DNA of 64,000 nucleotides. It comes from Desmonostoc vinosum HA7617-LM4 (GTDB lineage: Bacteria > Cyanobacteriota > Cyanobacteriia > Cyanobacteriales > Nostocaceae). A program made the position numbers and the translations under genes. The notes beneath the pieces were generated by a model. It saw only the letters and a program-made list of their open reading frames with translations, was not told the DNA's origin and ran no database searches. Below are positions 17,813-27,027 of this stretch, in pieces. Position 1 is the first letter of the stretch. The number at the start of each line of letters is the position of its first letter. The DNA is taken from assembly GCA_019359515.1 (NCBI GenBank), contig JAHHHC010000006.1, forward strand, positions 62,001 through 126,000, given 5' to 3'.

Positions 17813-20800
17813 CTCTACCCATTTCACCTATACAGATTGGACATTAGTCGAAACTGAGTTTGACCCAGATCAATTACACTCTAGAGAAACCGTCTTTACA
17901 ATCGGTAATGGTTATCTAGGAACTAGGGGCAGTTTTGAAGAAGGGTATGCGCGGGCATTATCAGCTACTTTCATCTACGGTGTTTATGATGATGTGCCTG
18001 TGGTATATACTGAACTTGCCAATTGCCCTGACTGGTCGGTATTGGTAGTAATTATAGATGGCGATCGCTTTCGTCTCGACCAAGGTGAAATCTTAAGTTA
18101 TCAGCGCCAACTTGACTTGCGTCAAGGTCTTTTGAGTCGTTCTGTGCGTTGGCGTAGTCCCAGCGGCAAAACTATAGATATCCATTTTGAACGCTTCGCT
18201 AGTCTGGCAGATCAGCATGTTTTAGGACAACGCTGTCACATCACACCAGTAGATTTTGATGGGTTAATCGAAGTGCAAGCCAGTATTAATGGCTACCCAG
18301 AAAATCAAGGTTTTAACCATTGGGAAGGACTAGACCAAGGTAAAACTGATCAAGGTTTTTGGTTATACCGTCGCACTCGTAATTCCCGCATAGAAATTGG
18401 GATGGTTGCGAGGATAAATATCTTGGGTACTAAAGCGGCGTTGCAAGTTAGCAGCGCACCCGGCTATCCTACTTCCAGTGCTACATTTTTGGGGGAGATG
18501 CAGCAAACAGTCACAATAGAAAAGGTTGTCACAGTTTTTACCTCGCGAGAAACTGCTACACCAGTTTCAGATGCTCAAGCCAAACTTGCACTGCTGCCAG
18601 ATTATATAACGCTGCTAGCAGCCCAAAAACAGGCATGGGATGCGGCTTGGCTGCAAAGCGATATCGTGATTGAGGGGGATAATACAGCCGCTTTTGCTGT
18701 TCGCTACAATCTTTTTGGGCTGTTGATTGCTAGCCCTCCAGATGATCTGGTGAGTATTCCCGCGAAAACCCTTTCGGGGTTTGGCTATCGCGGTCATATA
18801 TTTTGGGATACAGAAATTTTTATTCTGCCTTTTTTTATATTCACACAACCAGCGATCGCCCGTAAATTACTCAGTTATCGTTATCACACAATTAATGGGG
18901 CACGACGTAAAGCAGTTCATGCCGGGTATCAAGGGGCGATGTACGCTTGGGAAAGCGCTGATACAGGAGATGAAGTCACCCCTCGTTGGTCACTTCCCAG
19001 CGATTTTTATGGTGAAGACGTGCGGATTTGGTGCCGCGATAGGGAAATTCACATCAGCGCAGATATTCCCTACGCGGTTTGGTACTACTGGCTAGCAACT
19101 GCTGACGACGAGTGGATGCGAGACTATGGTGTAGAAATTATTTTAGATACTGCGATATTTTGGACTAGCCGAGTCGAGTTCAATCCTGAACGCGATTATT
19201 ATGAAATTCGCGGCGTCATTGGAGCAGATGAATACCACGAGTTAGTCCACAATAATGCATTTACCAACAGTATGGTGCAGTGGCATTTAGATAAAGCACT
19301 CATTGTATATAAATGGTTGCATCATACCTTCTTTGACCGAGCTGTTGAACTCGAACAGAAACTACAAATAACACCAGAATTGCAAAGGCGCTGGGAAGAG
19401 ATCATCGCTAAAATATGGATTCCCTACGACCAATCAACAGGATTAATCGAGCAATTCGAGGGATTTTTCCAATTAGAGGATATTAACTTGGCAGACTATG
19501 CAGCTCGTACATGCTCAATGCAAGTGATTCTCGGTATCGATGGAGCAAATAAACGGCAAGTACTCAAGCAACCAGATGTATTGATGCTCCTCTATTTGAT
19601 GCGGCAATCACAGGATTTTCCTTACAGTTCAAAAGCATTACAGGCAAACTGGGACTATTACGCACCCCGCACCGATATTACCTACGGCTCATCTCTAGGC
19701 CCGGCAATTCACGGCATTTTAGCTTCAGATTTGGGCAACTCAACAGAAGCTTACGAACGGTTTATGCAAGCAGCAATGGTAGATCTAGAAGATACCAGAG
19801 GTAACACCAATGATGGAATTCACGGCGCTAGCGCCGGTGGTATTTGGCAGGCTGTAGTTTTAGGATTTGGTGGCATCCAACTAACAAAAAATGGCCCCGT
19901 AGCCAATCCCCACCTCCCTCCAAGCTGGACGCGCTTAAAGTTTAAGCTACACTGGCGCGGTCAGTGGCACGAGTTCGATTTGCGTGGAGGACTGGGGGAG
20001 CCGGGAGCAGGGGGCAGGGAGCAGGAGGAGAAAGAACAAACACCCAGTCCCCAGTCCCCAATCCCCAGTCCCCAATCCCCAGTCCCCAGTCCCCAATCCC
20101 CAGTCCCCAATCCCCAATCCCCAGTCCCCAATCCCCAGTCCCCAGTCCCCAGTACCCAGTCCCCAGTCCCCAACATCAAAGGTTTTATCTTCGATTTAGA
20201 TGGTGTATTAACAGATACAGCAGAATATCACTATTTAGGTTGGCAACGGCTAGCAGATGAAGAGGGTATACCATTTAATCGTCAAGATAATGAAGCGTTA
20301 CGTGGTGTATCGCGTCGAGCTTCCCTAATGCGGATAGTTGGCAGTAGACCGTATTCAGAGGCTCAAATAGCAGAAATGATGGAACGTAAAAATAGCTACT
20401 ACGTAGAATATATCCAAAACATGACGCTTCAAGATCTGTTACCAGGAGCGATCGCACTTTTGGATGAACTACGGCAAGCTGGAATTAAAATAGCCATTGG
20501 CTCAGCTAGCAAAAATGCCCGCACAGTAATTGAAAAACTGGGTATTGCTGATAAAGTAGATGCGATCGCTGATGGCTATAGCGTACAGCAACCCAAGCCA
20601 GCACCAGATTTATTTTTATATGCAGCCAAGCTACTAGAGCTAGAACCACAAGAATGTGTAGTAGTCGAAGATGCAGCCGCAGGTGTAGAAGCTGCTTTAG
20701 CTGCTGGTATGTGGGCGATCGGCATCGGCCCAGCTGAACGAGTTGGTGCCGCACATATCGTTTTACCCAATTTAGTCGGTATCACATGGGCAGATCTCAA

Positions 20801-20825
20801 AGCTAAATTAGGGAGTGGGGAGTGA
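17796..20825 (+). CDS. Bifunctional GH65 disaccharide phosphorylase / beta-phosphoglucomutase
   Basis: This is a 1009-residue fusion. Residues 1 to about 745 are a GH65 phosphorylase with the catalytic acid E479 in GADEYH and the family N-terminal segment ([18 protein letters not shown]). Residues 750-791 are a Pro/Ser/Gln linker encoded by 18 exact-length heptamers. Residues 795-1009 are a HAD-type beta-phosphoglucomutase with nucleophile D800 and acid/base D802 (FDLDGVLTD) and a C-terminal VVEDAAAG motif. The first domain would release beta-glucose-1-phosphate from a disaccharide (maltose, trehalose or kojibiose are all possible) and the second would convert it to glucose-6-phosphate. The 17-bp overlap with susA argues for joint sugar breakdown. 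Confidence 0.9.
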   Translation: MNTTASSTHFTYTDWTLVETEFDPDQLHSRETVFTIGNGYLGTRGSFEEGYARALSATFIYGVYDDVPVVYTELANCPDWSVLVVIIDGDRFRLDQGEILSYQRQLDLRQGLLSRSVRWRSPSGKTIDIHFERFASLADQHVLGQRCHITPVDFDGLIEVQASINGYPENQGFNHWEGLDQGKTDQGFWLYRRTRNSRIEIGMVARINILGTKAALQVSSAPGYPTSSATFLGEMQQTVTIEKVVTVFTSRETATPVSDAQAKLALLPDYITLLAAQKQAWDAAWLQSDIVIEGDNTAAFAVRYNLFGLLIASPPDDLVSIPAKTLSGFGYRGHIFWDTEIFILPFFIFTQPAIARKLLSYRYHTINGARRKAVHAGYQGAMYAWESADTGDEVTPRWSLPSDFYGEDVRIWCRDREIHISADIPYAVWYYWLATADDEWMRDYGVEIILDTAIFWTSRVEFNPERDYYEIRGVIGADEYHELVHNNAFTNSMVQWHLDKALIVYKWLHHTFFDRAVELEQKLQITPELQRRWEEIIAKIWIPYDQSTGLIEQFEGFFQLEDINLADYAARTCSMQVILGIDGANKRQVLKQPDVLMLLYLMRQSQDFPYSSKALQANWDYYAPRTDITYGSSLGPAIHGILASDLGNSTEAYERFMQAAMVDLEDTRGNTNDGIHGASAGGIWQAVVLGFGGIQLTKNGPVANPHLPPSWTRLKFKLHWRGQWHEFDLRGGLGEPGAGGREQEEKEQTPSPQSPIPSPQSPVPSPQSPVPNPQSPVPNPQSPVPSTQSPVPNIKGFIFDLDGVLTDTAEYHYLGWQRLADEEGIPFNRQDNEALRGVSRRASLMRIVGSRPYSEAQIAEMMERKNSYYVEYIQNMTLQDLLPGAIALLDELRQAGIKIAIGSASKNARTVIEKLGIADKVDAIADGYSVQQPKPAPDLFLYAAKLLELEPQECVVVEDAAAGVEAALAAGMWAIGIGPAERVGAAHIVLPNLVGITWADLKAKLGSGE
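20043..20168 (+). repeat. In-frame CCCAGTC/CCCAATC heptamer array, 18 units
   Basis: Eighteen uninterrupted 7-bp units (one ends in A) make 126 bp, which is 42 codons or six copies of a 7-residue PQSPVPS-type repeat. The array links the two enzyme domains. All three forward frames are open through it, so gain or loss of units other than by threes would change the downstream frame. Confidence 0.95.
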
Positions 20826-20934
20826 GGGGACGCGGGGACGCGGAGAATAATCAATGACAATTCCCCATTCCCAATTACGAATTACGAACTTGTACTGAAC
20901 GAAGTTGAAGTATTACGAATTACGAATTACACTG
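20826..20934. repeat. GGGGACGC and ATTACGA tracts
   Basis: Short tandem units fill the gap, including a GAACTTGTACTGAAC piece flanked by ATTACGA heptamers. Related pieces lie at 12780 and 43700-43830. Confidence 0.7.
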
Positions 20935-20936
20935 TT

Positions 20937-21371
20937 ATGGGAATTAATTATCGAGAAAAAATTATTGCTCTGTGGATAGTATTCCTACTAGGAACACTGT
21001 TTCATACTCAACTAGGTTTGATGCCACTCTTCCACGGCTTGTCAGTTATCGAATCCGAAAAAGCCAATGCTATTGGCGAAATTTCTGGAATTCTGTGGTT
21101 GATGTTAGGCTTTTTTATATTCCCAATGCTGGCAATAATTGCTACTGCTTTTATCAATTCTAATCGCTACAAAGTAATTCATTTTGGTTTGACTGTGTTT
21201 TATAGCGTCTTAAATTTGTTTCATCTGGTTGCAGACCTATCAGTAAAACCAATTCTTTGGTATCAAACTGCTCTAATGACGCTATTGTTCTTGATTGGAT
21301 TATTATTAAATTTTGTTGCTTTTCAATGGATGCGTGGACACACAGCATCTTTTCTTCAATCTTTAGAATAA
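20937..21371 (+). CDS. Small integral membrane protein, unknown
   Basis: This 144-residue protein has four predicted membrane helices (about residues 8-30, 48-70, 79-100 and 110-132) and a short cytoplasmic-looking tail. No family is recognised. Two conserved-looking His residues occur in the helices (FHTQLG, LFHLVAD). It lies alone between the sugar operon and an Rrf2 regulator, with the preceding 110 bp occupied by repeats. The ATG at 20937 immediately follows an ATTACGA tract and has no clear ribosome site. Confidence 0.65.
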   Translation: MGINYREKIIALWIVFLLGTLFHTQLGLMPLFHGLSVIESEKANAIGEISGILWLMLGFFIFPMLAIIATAFINSNRYKVIHFGLTVFYSVLNLFHLVADLSVKPILWYQTALMTLLFLIGLLLNFVAFQWMRGHTASFLQSLE

Positions 21372-21561
21372 GATTAGAAATTAATCAATCGTTTTTATTT
21401 ATTAAATGAAAAAAAAATAGTGTTTGCTCATATGATAGAAAGTGACTAAACTAAGTTCAATTACTCAGCAGAAAGTTGATTGCTAAATTTCTATGAGCAT
21501 AAGCTTAGAGAAACAAATCAACACCTTAAGTCATCAGTAGTAAGATTAAAATATTACGTTT

Positions 21562-21999
21562 GTGGTACTCTCTAACAAATCAGAATACGCACTCCTAGCT
21601 CTGTTAGAGTTGGCAAACTGCTACCCTAACGGTGAATCTTTACAAATTCGAGAGATAGCGGCATTACAAGATATACCGAACCGCTATTTGGAACAATTAC
21701 TCGCAACATTGAGACGCGGAGGTTTAATTAAGAGCATCCGTGGTGCTAAAGGTGGTTATGTTTTAGCACGAGAACCTCGAAACATCACAATTTTAGACGC
21801 TCTTACTTGTATGGAAGGATTAGATACTGTTGAATCTAATACAGATCAAACTTCCAACGGGATAGAAAGCGAGGTAATTAATGAAGTTTGGCAAGAAGCA
21901 CGCCAAGCAGCTAACTCTGTTTTACAAAAGTATACACTCCAAGATCTTTGCGATCGGCGAGCAGCCAGGAAACAGATAGAAATTATGTACTATATTTAG
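21562..21999 (+). CDS. Rrf2 family transcriptional regulator
   Basis: This 145-residue winged-helix protein starts from GTG (VLSNKSEYALLALLELA). It carries the family segments IREIAALQDIPNRYLEQLL and GGLIKSIRGAKGGYVLA. Only one cysteine (LTCMEG) lies in the region where IscR holds its three Fe-S ligands, with another near the C-terminus, so it probably does not bind the usual cluster. It may act more like CymR or other cluster-free members. Upstream DNA (21372-21561) is AT-rich and likely holds its promoter. The target is unknown. Confidence 0.88.
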   Translation: MVLSNKSEYALLALLELANCYPNGESLQIREIAALQDIPNRYLEQLLATLRRGGLIKSIRGAKGGYVLAREPRNITILDALTCMEGLDTVESNTDQTSNGIESEVINEVWQEARQAANSVLQKYTLQDLCDRRAARKQIEIMYYI

Positions 22000-22049
22000 A
22001 ATTAAGGAAACAGGGAACAGCTTAGATATAGGGTGCAGCAGAATTTCGG

Positions 22050-22655
22050 CTACAAACTATTGTTTATCAGCGAATGCCACGCGTCCCATTTTTCTACAAT
22101 TTGAGCGAATTCTGCATAGCCTTCTGCTTTTGGATGAACGCCATCATTAGCTTTTGCTTGATTTATCCAGATGTTTGATTTTTCTAATATAGGAAAAATA
22201 TTTAAATAAGGTATACTTAATTCCTGACAAATCAAAGCAAATTTTTCAGCTAAAGAAATAATTCTTTGTCTTCTCTCAGGATCTTCTTGGTCTTGATATG
22301 GCGCTGGCCCAATCATCAAAACAGGATATAGTTGTTTAGCTAGCCTCAGTATTTGGTGGGTATTTTGGATTGAGTCTGTAAAATTTACACGAGTTTTGCC
22401 ATTTTCTAGCGTTGTATCATTTAATCCAAAAGAAAACACAATTTTACCGTTGTATTCTTGAGGTAGCCTAAGTATTACTTCCTGCAACCAGCGCTTTGCA
22501 ATATCAGTAGTTGTATCTCGCCTAATTCCTAAATTGTAGTAAGTAATGTCATAGCCTATTTTGTTAGCATTAGCGCAAATTCTACCTGCCCAACCCAAAC
22601 ATTCTGGATCTCCCGTACCGTTGACAAAAGAATCCCCAACAAAACAAATTCTCAT
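22050..22655 (-). CDS. SGNH/GDSL-type hydrolase
   Basis: This protein of about 201 residues starts MRICFVGDSFVNGTG, giving the block I GDS motif. A GLND segment (block III Asn) lies near residue 77, and DGVHP near the end gives the catalytic Asp-His. It is a likely esterase or lipase; the substrate is unknown, and no signal peptide is seen. The ATG at 22655 is preferred over one at 22673, because the latter abuts the T-tract of a terminator-like hairpin. It lies downstream of rbcS on the same strand but after two hairpins, so it is probably separate from the Rubisco operon. Confidence 0.85.
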   Translation of the reverse strand: MRICFVGDSFVNGTGDPECLGWAGRICANANKIGYDITYYNLGIRRDTTTDIAKRWLQEVILRLPQEYNGKIVFSFGLNDTTLENGKTRVNFTDSIQNTHQILRLAKQLYPVLMIGPAPYQDQEDPERRQRIISLAEKFALICQELSIPYLNIFPILEKSNIWINQAKANDGVHPKAEGYAEFAQIVEKWDAWHSLINNSL

Positions 22656-22673
22656 TTCTGGTAAATATTGCAT

Positions 22674-22702
22674 AAAAAAAAGAGGTAGTTAATCTTACCT
22701 CT
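22674..22702 (-). terminator. Rho-independent terminator downstream of rbcS
   Basis: On the minus strand a 7-bp stem (AGAGGTA/TACCTCT, 8-nt loop) is followed at once by eight T residues. It lies just before the SGNH gene. Confidence 0.8.
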
Positions 22703-22724
22703 CATCTTTGAAAATATTTACAAA

Positions 22725-22765
22725 GTAGCAGGTGAAAGTAATTATTTGTTACTTTCACCTGCTAC
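22725..22765 (-). terminator. Strong hairpin directly downstream of rbcS
   Basis: A perfect 17-bp inverted repeat (arms 22725-22741 and 22749-22765) with a 7-nt loop begins 9 bp after the rbcS stop. It lacks a long T-tract on its own and may act with the next hairpin or stabilise the message 3' end. Confidence 0.8.
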
Positions 22766-22774
22766 CTGTTTTGT

Positions 22775-23104
22775 TTAGTATCTGCTGGGTTTGTGAACAA
22801 TGAAGCTGAGAACTTGGCACTGCTTGATGTTGTCAAAACCTACAACACGGATGTAGTTGCTGGAATATTGAGAACGGCAAGATTGTACTTCGTTTAATAC
22901 TTCTTGGGTGGTTTTAGCACCGAACAAAGGTAGCTTCCACAATGTCCAATAGTAATCTGTTGGCTCTGAAGTTTCGTTAAACTCGATCGCAGGAATGTAA
23001 CCTTGGCTGAGAATGTACTGAATCTGCTTGGCGATTTGAGCATCAGAGAGGGGAGGTAGATAAGAAAGGGTTTCGTAGCGACGCTCTTTTGGTAGGGTTT
23101 GCAT
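22775..23104 (-). CDS. rbcS: Rubisco small subunit
   Basis: This 109-residue protein starts [21 protein letters not shown], the standard cyanobacterial RbcS beginning. It contains the [21 protein letters not shown] region and the C-terminal [14 protein letters not shown] segment. It forms the hexadecameric L8S8 enzyme in the carboxysome. It is the last gene of rbcL-rbcX-rbcS, 62 bp after rbcX, and is followed by two hairpins. Confidence 0.98.
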   Translation of the reverse strand: MQTLPKERRYETLSYLPPLSDAQIAKQIQYILSQGYIPAIEFNETSEPTDYYWTLWKLPLFGAKTTQEVLNEVQSCRSQYSSNYIRVVGFDNIKQCQVLSFIVHKPSRY

Positions 23105-23166
23105 GGCTAGTGATAATAAGTTGCGATTTTTTGACTACTTGGAATTTGGCACGGTTGCCTGTCTTA

Positions 23167-23574
23167 CTAACTGGATAAGTTATCCAAATTAGGATCTGAG
23201 ATTGCCTGATGTTCCGCTTCAGGGCTGGGGTTTGATATGTTAAGTTGCGTGATGCGCTCTAAATGCTGGCGACGCTGTTCCATGTTGGCTTGCTGAATGC
23301 CAGTACGAACCATTTCCGGTAAAAAATCGGCGACTTCCTCGGCTATGTGTTCTCTGACAGTCATGATCCGCAATGCCAAATCTGGTTTTGTGCGGAATAG
23401 TTCTTCAACATATGCCTCTCCATCCTGAATCTTGCCGGCAGAAAAGTTTTGCAACCAAAGTGCCAATGGAGGATTGGTTTCGCCCAGCTGTGCCAGTACT
23501 GTCCTCAGCGCCTGATAGGTTAGGTAACTTTGGAGAGTCCTGGCTGTGTCTTTCGCAATTTGCTTGAGATTCAT
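23167..23574 (-). CDS. rbcX: Rubisco assembly chaperone RbcX
   Basis: This all-helical chaperone of about 135 residues starts MNLKQIAKDTARTLQSYLTYQA. The start at 23574 is chosen over an upstream in-frame GTG/TTG region because it gives the family N-terminus. RbcX dimers clamp the C-terminal EIKFEF peptide of RbcL; that peptide is present in the RbcL encoded here. The last 25 residues are a flexible polar tail. The gene sits between rbcL and rbcS, the standard Nostocales order. Confidence 0.97.
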   Translation of the reverse strand: MNLKQIAKDTARTLQSYLTYQALRTVLAQLGETNPPLALWLQNFSAGKIQDGEAYVEELFRTKPDLALRIMTVREHIAEEVADFLPEMVRTGIQQANMEQRRQHLERITQLNISNPSPEAEHQAISDPNLDNLSS

Positions 23575-23645
23575 GCTTGACCCCAGCCAGAAAAGAGTTT
23601 TGAGTTTTGAGTATTTTAACTCGGCACCCAAAACTCATTTTGTTA

Positions 23646-25076
23646 TCAGACGGTATCAACTGCCTCAAACTCGAATTTAATTTCTTTCCACAGTTCGCAA
23701 GCAACGGCCAATTCAGGAGACCATTTAGCAGCTTCGCGGATAATATCGTTACCTTCACGAGCTAGGTTACGTCCTTCGTTACGCGCTTGCACACAAGCTT
23801 CTAGAGCAACGCGGTTAGCGGTAGCGCCAGGAGCATTACCCCAGGGGTGTCCCAAGGTACCACCACCAAACTGTAGTACAGAGTCATCACCAAAGATTTC
23901 TACTAGTGCGGGCATGTGCCATACGTGGATACCACCGGAAGCAACTGCCATGACACCAGGCATGGAAGCCCAATCTTGGGTAAAGTAGATACCGCGAGTT
24001 TTGTCTTGTTCGACGTAGTTCTCACGCAGCAGATCGACAAAGCCCATGGTGATGGCGCGATCGCCTTCCAATTTACCAACAACGGTACCAGTGTGGATGT
24101 GATCACCACCGGACATCCGCAGGGCTTTCGCTAGTACACGGAAGTGGATACCATGGTTCTTTTGACGGTCGATAACGGCGTGCATCGCGCGGTGGATATG
24201 CAGCAAAATTCCGTTATCACGACACCAACGAGCCAATGTGGTGTTGGCGGTAAAACCTGCTGTGAGGTAGTCGTGCATGATGATGGGCATTTTGAGTTCT
24301 TTGGCGAACTCAGCCCGTTTCAGCATTTCTTCGCAGGTGGGAGCGGTAACGTTCAGGTAGTGACCTTTGATTTCGCCTGTTTCTGCTTGGGATTTGTGGA
24401 TGGCTTCAGCGACGAACAAGAAGCGATCGCGCCACCGTTGGAATGGAGCTGAGTTGATGTTTTCGTCATCTTTGGTGAAGTCCAAACCACCGCGTAGACA
24501 TTCGTAAACAGCGCGTCCGTAGTTCTTCGCCGACAGACCTAATTTAGGTTTGATGGTGCAACCCAGTAAGGGACGACCGTATTTATTGATCTTGTCACGC
24601 TCAACTTGGATACCATGGGGAGGCCCTTGGAAGGTCTTGAGGTAAGCTACAGGAATTCGCAAGTCTTCCAAACGCAGAGCTTTGAGAGCTTTGAAACCAA
24701 ACACGTTACCTACAATAGAGGTGAACATGTTGGTTACAGAGCCTTCTTCAAACAGATCCAGAGGATAAGCAATGTAAGCAATAAATTGATTATCTTCACC
24801 AGGAACTGGTTCGATATCGTAGCAACGACCTTTGTAGCGATCTAGGTCGGTCAGCAAGTCTGTCCATACGGTTGTCCAGGTACCAGTGGAAGACTCAGCC
24901 GCTACAGCCGCGCCTGCTTCCTCATAGGGAACTCCAGGTTGGGGTGTGACGCGGAATGCCGCCAGAATATCTGTATCCTTGGGTGTGTAATCGGGTGTGT
25001 AATAAGTTAGTCTGTAATCTTTTACCCCGGCCTGATACCCAGATTTTGTCTGAGTCTTCGTTTGAGCGTAAGACAT
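23646..25076 (-). CDS. rbcL: Rubisco large subunit (form IB)
   Basis: This 476-residue protein has the form IB sequence. [10 protein letters not shown] contains a catalytic Lys, the [13 protein letters not shown] segment holds the lysine that is carbamylated, and HIHRAMHA and the [11 protein letters not shown] phosphate loop are present. The C-terminus carries EIKFEF for RbcX binding. A GGAAGGA site lies 6-7 bp before the ATG. It fixes CO2 onto ribulose bisphosphate in carboxysomes. It is preceded by a long leader (to about 25794) with two palindromes. Confidence 0.99.
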   Translation of the reverse strand: MSYAQTKTQTKSGYQAGVKDYRLTYYTPDYTPKDTDILAAFRVTPQPGVPYEEAGAAVAAESSTGTWTTVWTDLLTDLDRYKGRCYDIEPVPGEDNQFIAYIAYPLDLFEEGSVTNMFTSIVGNVFGFKALKALRLEDLRIPVAYLKTFQGPPHGIQVERDKINKYGRPLLGCTIKPKLGLSAKNYGRAVYECLRGGLDFTKDDENINSAPFQRWRDRFLFVAEAIHKSQAETGEIKGHYLNVTAPTCEEMLKRAEFAKELKMPIIMHDYLTAGFTANTTLARWCRDNGILLHIHRAMHAVIDRQKNHGIHFRVLAKALRMSGGDHIHTGTVVGKLEGDRAITMGFVDLLRENYVEQDKTRGIYFTQDWASMPGVMAVASGGIHVWHMPALVEIFGDDSVLQFGGGTLGHPWGNAPGATANRVALEACVQARNEGRNLAREGNDIIREAAKWSPELAVACELWKEIKFEFEAVDTV

Positions 25077-25150
25077 ATTTATCCTTCCAAGAAGTCACTC
25101 TTTTTACTTGCAAATCACGCGCTGTGCAACTTACCCTCACCCCCGCTCTT

Positions 25151-25168
25151 TCCCCCACTAGTGGGGGA
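25151..25168. repeat. 18-bp perfect palindrome near a CTCACCCCCGC motif
   Basis: TCCCCCACTAGTGGGGGA is self-complementary over all 18 bases. With the preceding CTCACCCCCGCTC it resembles a dispersed palindromic repeat found in many bacteria more than a specific operator. Confidence 0.7.
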
Positions 25169-25225
25169 GAAGATTCAGGAAAAATTTTTTGGGTTTGCCT
25201 TTGTCAGAGGTTAGCAATCTCCTAG

Positions 25226-25248
25226 CTACAGATATTTAATATCTGTAG
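25226..25248. promoter_or_regulatory. Candidate operator upstream of rbcL
   Basis: CTACAGATAT and ATATCTGTAG form a perfect 10-bp inverted repeat around TTA, about 150 bp before rbcL. Its size and position would suit a dimeric regulator such as a LysR-type protein (RbcR/CmpR); no regulator is proven. Confidence 0.5.
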
Positions 25249-25794
25249 TCATACTCCTTACCAATGTTCTCCCTTTCCAAGGGCGCATAGTTTAGCGCTT
25301 TCGATTTTCCCCTCGTTCCACGAAAATTCCTTTTTATCTCTTCTTTGCACTCCACTAAACTTTCCTTATTCCACTACCTCCGCATTGTGCGGGTAGTATC
25401 AAACTCTTCTTTGGCTAGGCGGAGATGTTGGGGATTGTGCTGCAAGGCACGTTTCCTACTCCGCACTCTTCTTATCTGCTCCGTTGACGGGAGGATAGGA
25501 GAGAATTTGCTTGACGGAGGTCTAGAAGAGTGATAGGGGAAAGATAAAAAAATTGCACACCACGTAATTTGTAGCTTGTTTCACAATATATCAAGAATTT
25601 GATAAGTTATTCTTTGAAACTTTTTAACTTATTTATTTAATTTTTTTATTACATAAAGATTTAAACATTTTGTTAAGAATTATTTACAAAACAGCTGCGA
25701 TCGTAATAAAGGCCAGTTTAGGGAGACACGGGATATAGATTTCAGAACGGAGGAATGAGCTTTTTTGAGGTTTTTTGAGATTACATATGAAAAA

Positions 25795-25816
25795 CCTACA
25801 CCTGAGCAGGTGTAGG
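25795..25816 (-). terminator. Terminator hairpin
   Basis: CCTACACCTG and CAGGTGTAGG form a perfect 10-bp stem with a 2-nt centre, followed by TTTTT on the minus strand. It lies downstream of the gene at 25945-27027. Confidence 0.8.
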
Positions 25817-25855
25817 AGAATAAATAAAATGACCAAACCAAGTTAGATAGAGATG

Positions 25856-25884
25856 TACTCTAACCCTTGTTGTGGGTTAGAGTA
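25856..25884 (-). terminator. Second hairpin downstream of the 360-residue gene
   Basis: TACTCTAACCC and GGGTTAGAGTA form a perfect 11-bp stem with a 7-nt loop. It has no T-tract, so it may be a processing or stability hairpin ahead of the terminator at 25795. Confidence 0.65.
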
Positions 25885-25944
25885 TACTTAAGACTAGGTA
25901 AAATTTTTAACTAGCCTACTAGAAGGTGTGCCACTTCAAATGAA

Positions 25945-27027
25945 TTAAGCACCAGTAACAGAGTCTTCGTAAACAATTGCCAAGCCTTCGTAATCCGCAG
26001 CAGGAAGGGAACTAAGAGCAGCAAAGTCGGCGCGACCAAGTAAGAAAGCACTTGCTCTGCCATCACCTATACCATTACCCGATGCGTTGAAATCATCTAG
26101 GTAGCCATATCTGGTGATGCCAGTTGGGCCTACTGAGTCTGTAGGTTGGATAGCTAGGATTTTGCCGTCTTCGAGCAAAGCTACAAGTCTTTGACCACCG
26201 GGATCTGATGTAGAAATTCTACTAAATGCCAGTCCAGAATCAAAGTTCAGATTCAGAGGTAAAGGTGTTGTACCATTTGCGCTATTGGCACTACTGTAGA
26301 GTGCAATTGGAGCAGATAATTGACCAGTTAGCAGATCAACTTTGTAAAGGTTGTTCTTAGTGGGGTCACTTGAGTTACCTAAAGAAACTTCATCTGAAGT
26401 TCTGAAATCGCTAGCAATAGCGCGATTACGACCAGGGGTGAGATTATCAACAGCTAACCCATCAGCATATCTGTTAACATTAGCAGGGGCAGTTGCGGAT
26501 CCACCAGTGCCCACTTGGCTAATGGTTGTAGCTGTAATTTCGTAAAGAGTGCTTCCTACTGCGCCAGCAGCAGCATCATCATTTGAGCCAAGGTTGTACA
26601 GAACAACTGACCCTGACTGAACCTGACCGTTCGTTAAGATATTACGTCCATAGTCAGCACCAGATTCACTGCCGAAACGATTCAGAGTACTTGGTGATGG
26701 TGTTGGTCTGACTGTAGATGGTGAGCCAAAAGGTATATCAACAGGGCCAACTTGAATAGCGAGGTCTGTTGCTGTACCTAATTTTGGTTCGTTAACAGCA
26801 CCCACTCTTCTGTTGCTAAAGTTAGTTCCTAGACCTTCTAGTTCTGGAGCCGCACCAGCAGCAATATCAGCAGCTGAAATTGTAACTGTCCCTACTTGTA
26901 CAGGAGTAACAACAGCACCTACGCTTCCAGCAGGTGGGATAGGGAAACGCAAAACTGGCAACTGGGCACCAGCAGCAGTGCTGATATCCTCGTCTCCGAT
27001 TGTGTAGCCGTAATAACCCAAAACCAT
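25945..27027 (-). CDS. Unrecognised 360-residue protein, possible propeller fold
   Basis: I do not recognise the family. The start is firm, with AAGGAG 8 bp before ATG. The protein is acidic, rich in Gly/Ala/Ser/Thr, has no cysteines and no signal peptide, and starts MVLGYYGYTIGDEDIS. Segments such as LYEITATTISQVGTG, LYKVDLLTGQ and GQRLVALLEDGKILAI look like blades of a beta-propeller. Its composition resembles exported or surface proteins of cyanobacteria. It is a single gene with two hairpins after its stop and about 900 bp of AT-rich DNA upstream. The function is unknown. Confidence 0.7.
   Translation of the reverse strand: MVLGYYGYTIGDEDISTAAGAQLPVLRFPIPPAGSVGAVVTPVQVGTVTISAADIAAGAAPELEGLGTNFSNRRVGAVNEPKLGTATDLAIQVGPVDIPFGSPSTVRPTPSPSTLNRFGSESGADYGRNILTNGQVQSGSVVLYNLGSNDDAAAGAVGSTLYEITATTISQVGTGGSATAPANVNRYADGLAVDNLTPGRNRAIASDFRTSDEVSLGNSSDPTKNNLYKVDLLTGQLSAPIALYSSANSANGTTPLPLNLNFDSGLAFSRISTSDPGGQRLVALLEDGKILAIQPTDSVGPTGITRYGYLDDFNASGNGIGDGRASAFLLGRADFAALSSLPAADYEGLAIVYEDSVTGA

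Larger units (their letters stand above)
25077..25794 (-). promoter_or_regulatory. Long upstream region of the rbc operon
   Basis: About 700 bp without a supported gene precede rbcL. It contains two perfect palindromes (25151-25168 and 25226-25248). A 62-codon frame at 25345-25533 has no recognisable features. A long regulatory leader for rbcL is usual in heterocystous cyanobacteria. Confidence 0.6.

Noticed and set aside
19961-20260. Overlapping Pro/Ser/Gln frames and an antisense Gly/Trp/Asp frame
   Set aside because: They arise because the CCCAGTC array is open in nearly all frames; the real frame is the long fusion gene.
22050-22655. SGNH hydrolase as a Rubisco operon member
   Set aside because: Two hairpins, one with a U-tract, separate it from rbcS.
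25345-25533. 62-codon frame upstream of rbcL
   Set aside because: It has no recognisable features and lies within the rbc upstream region.
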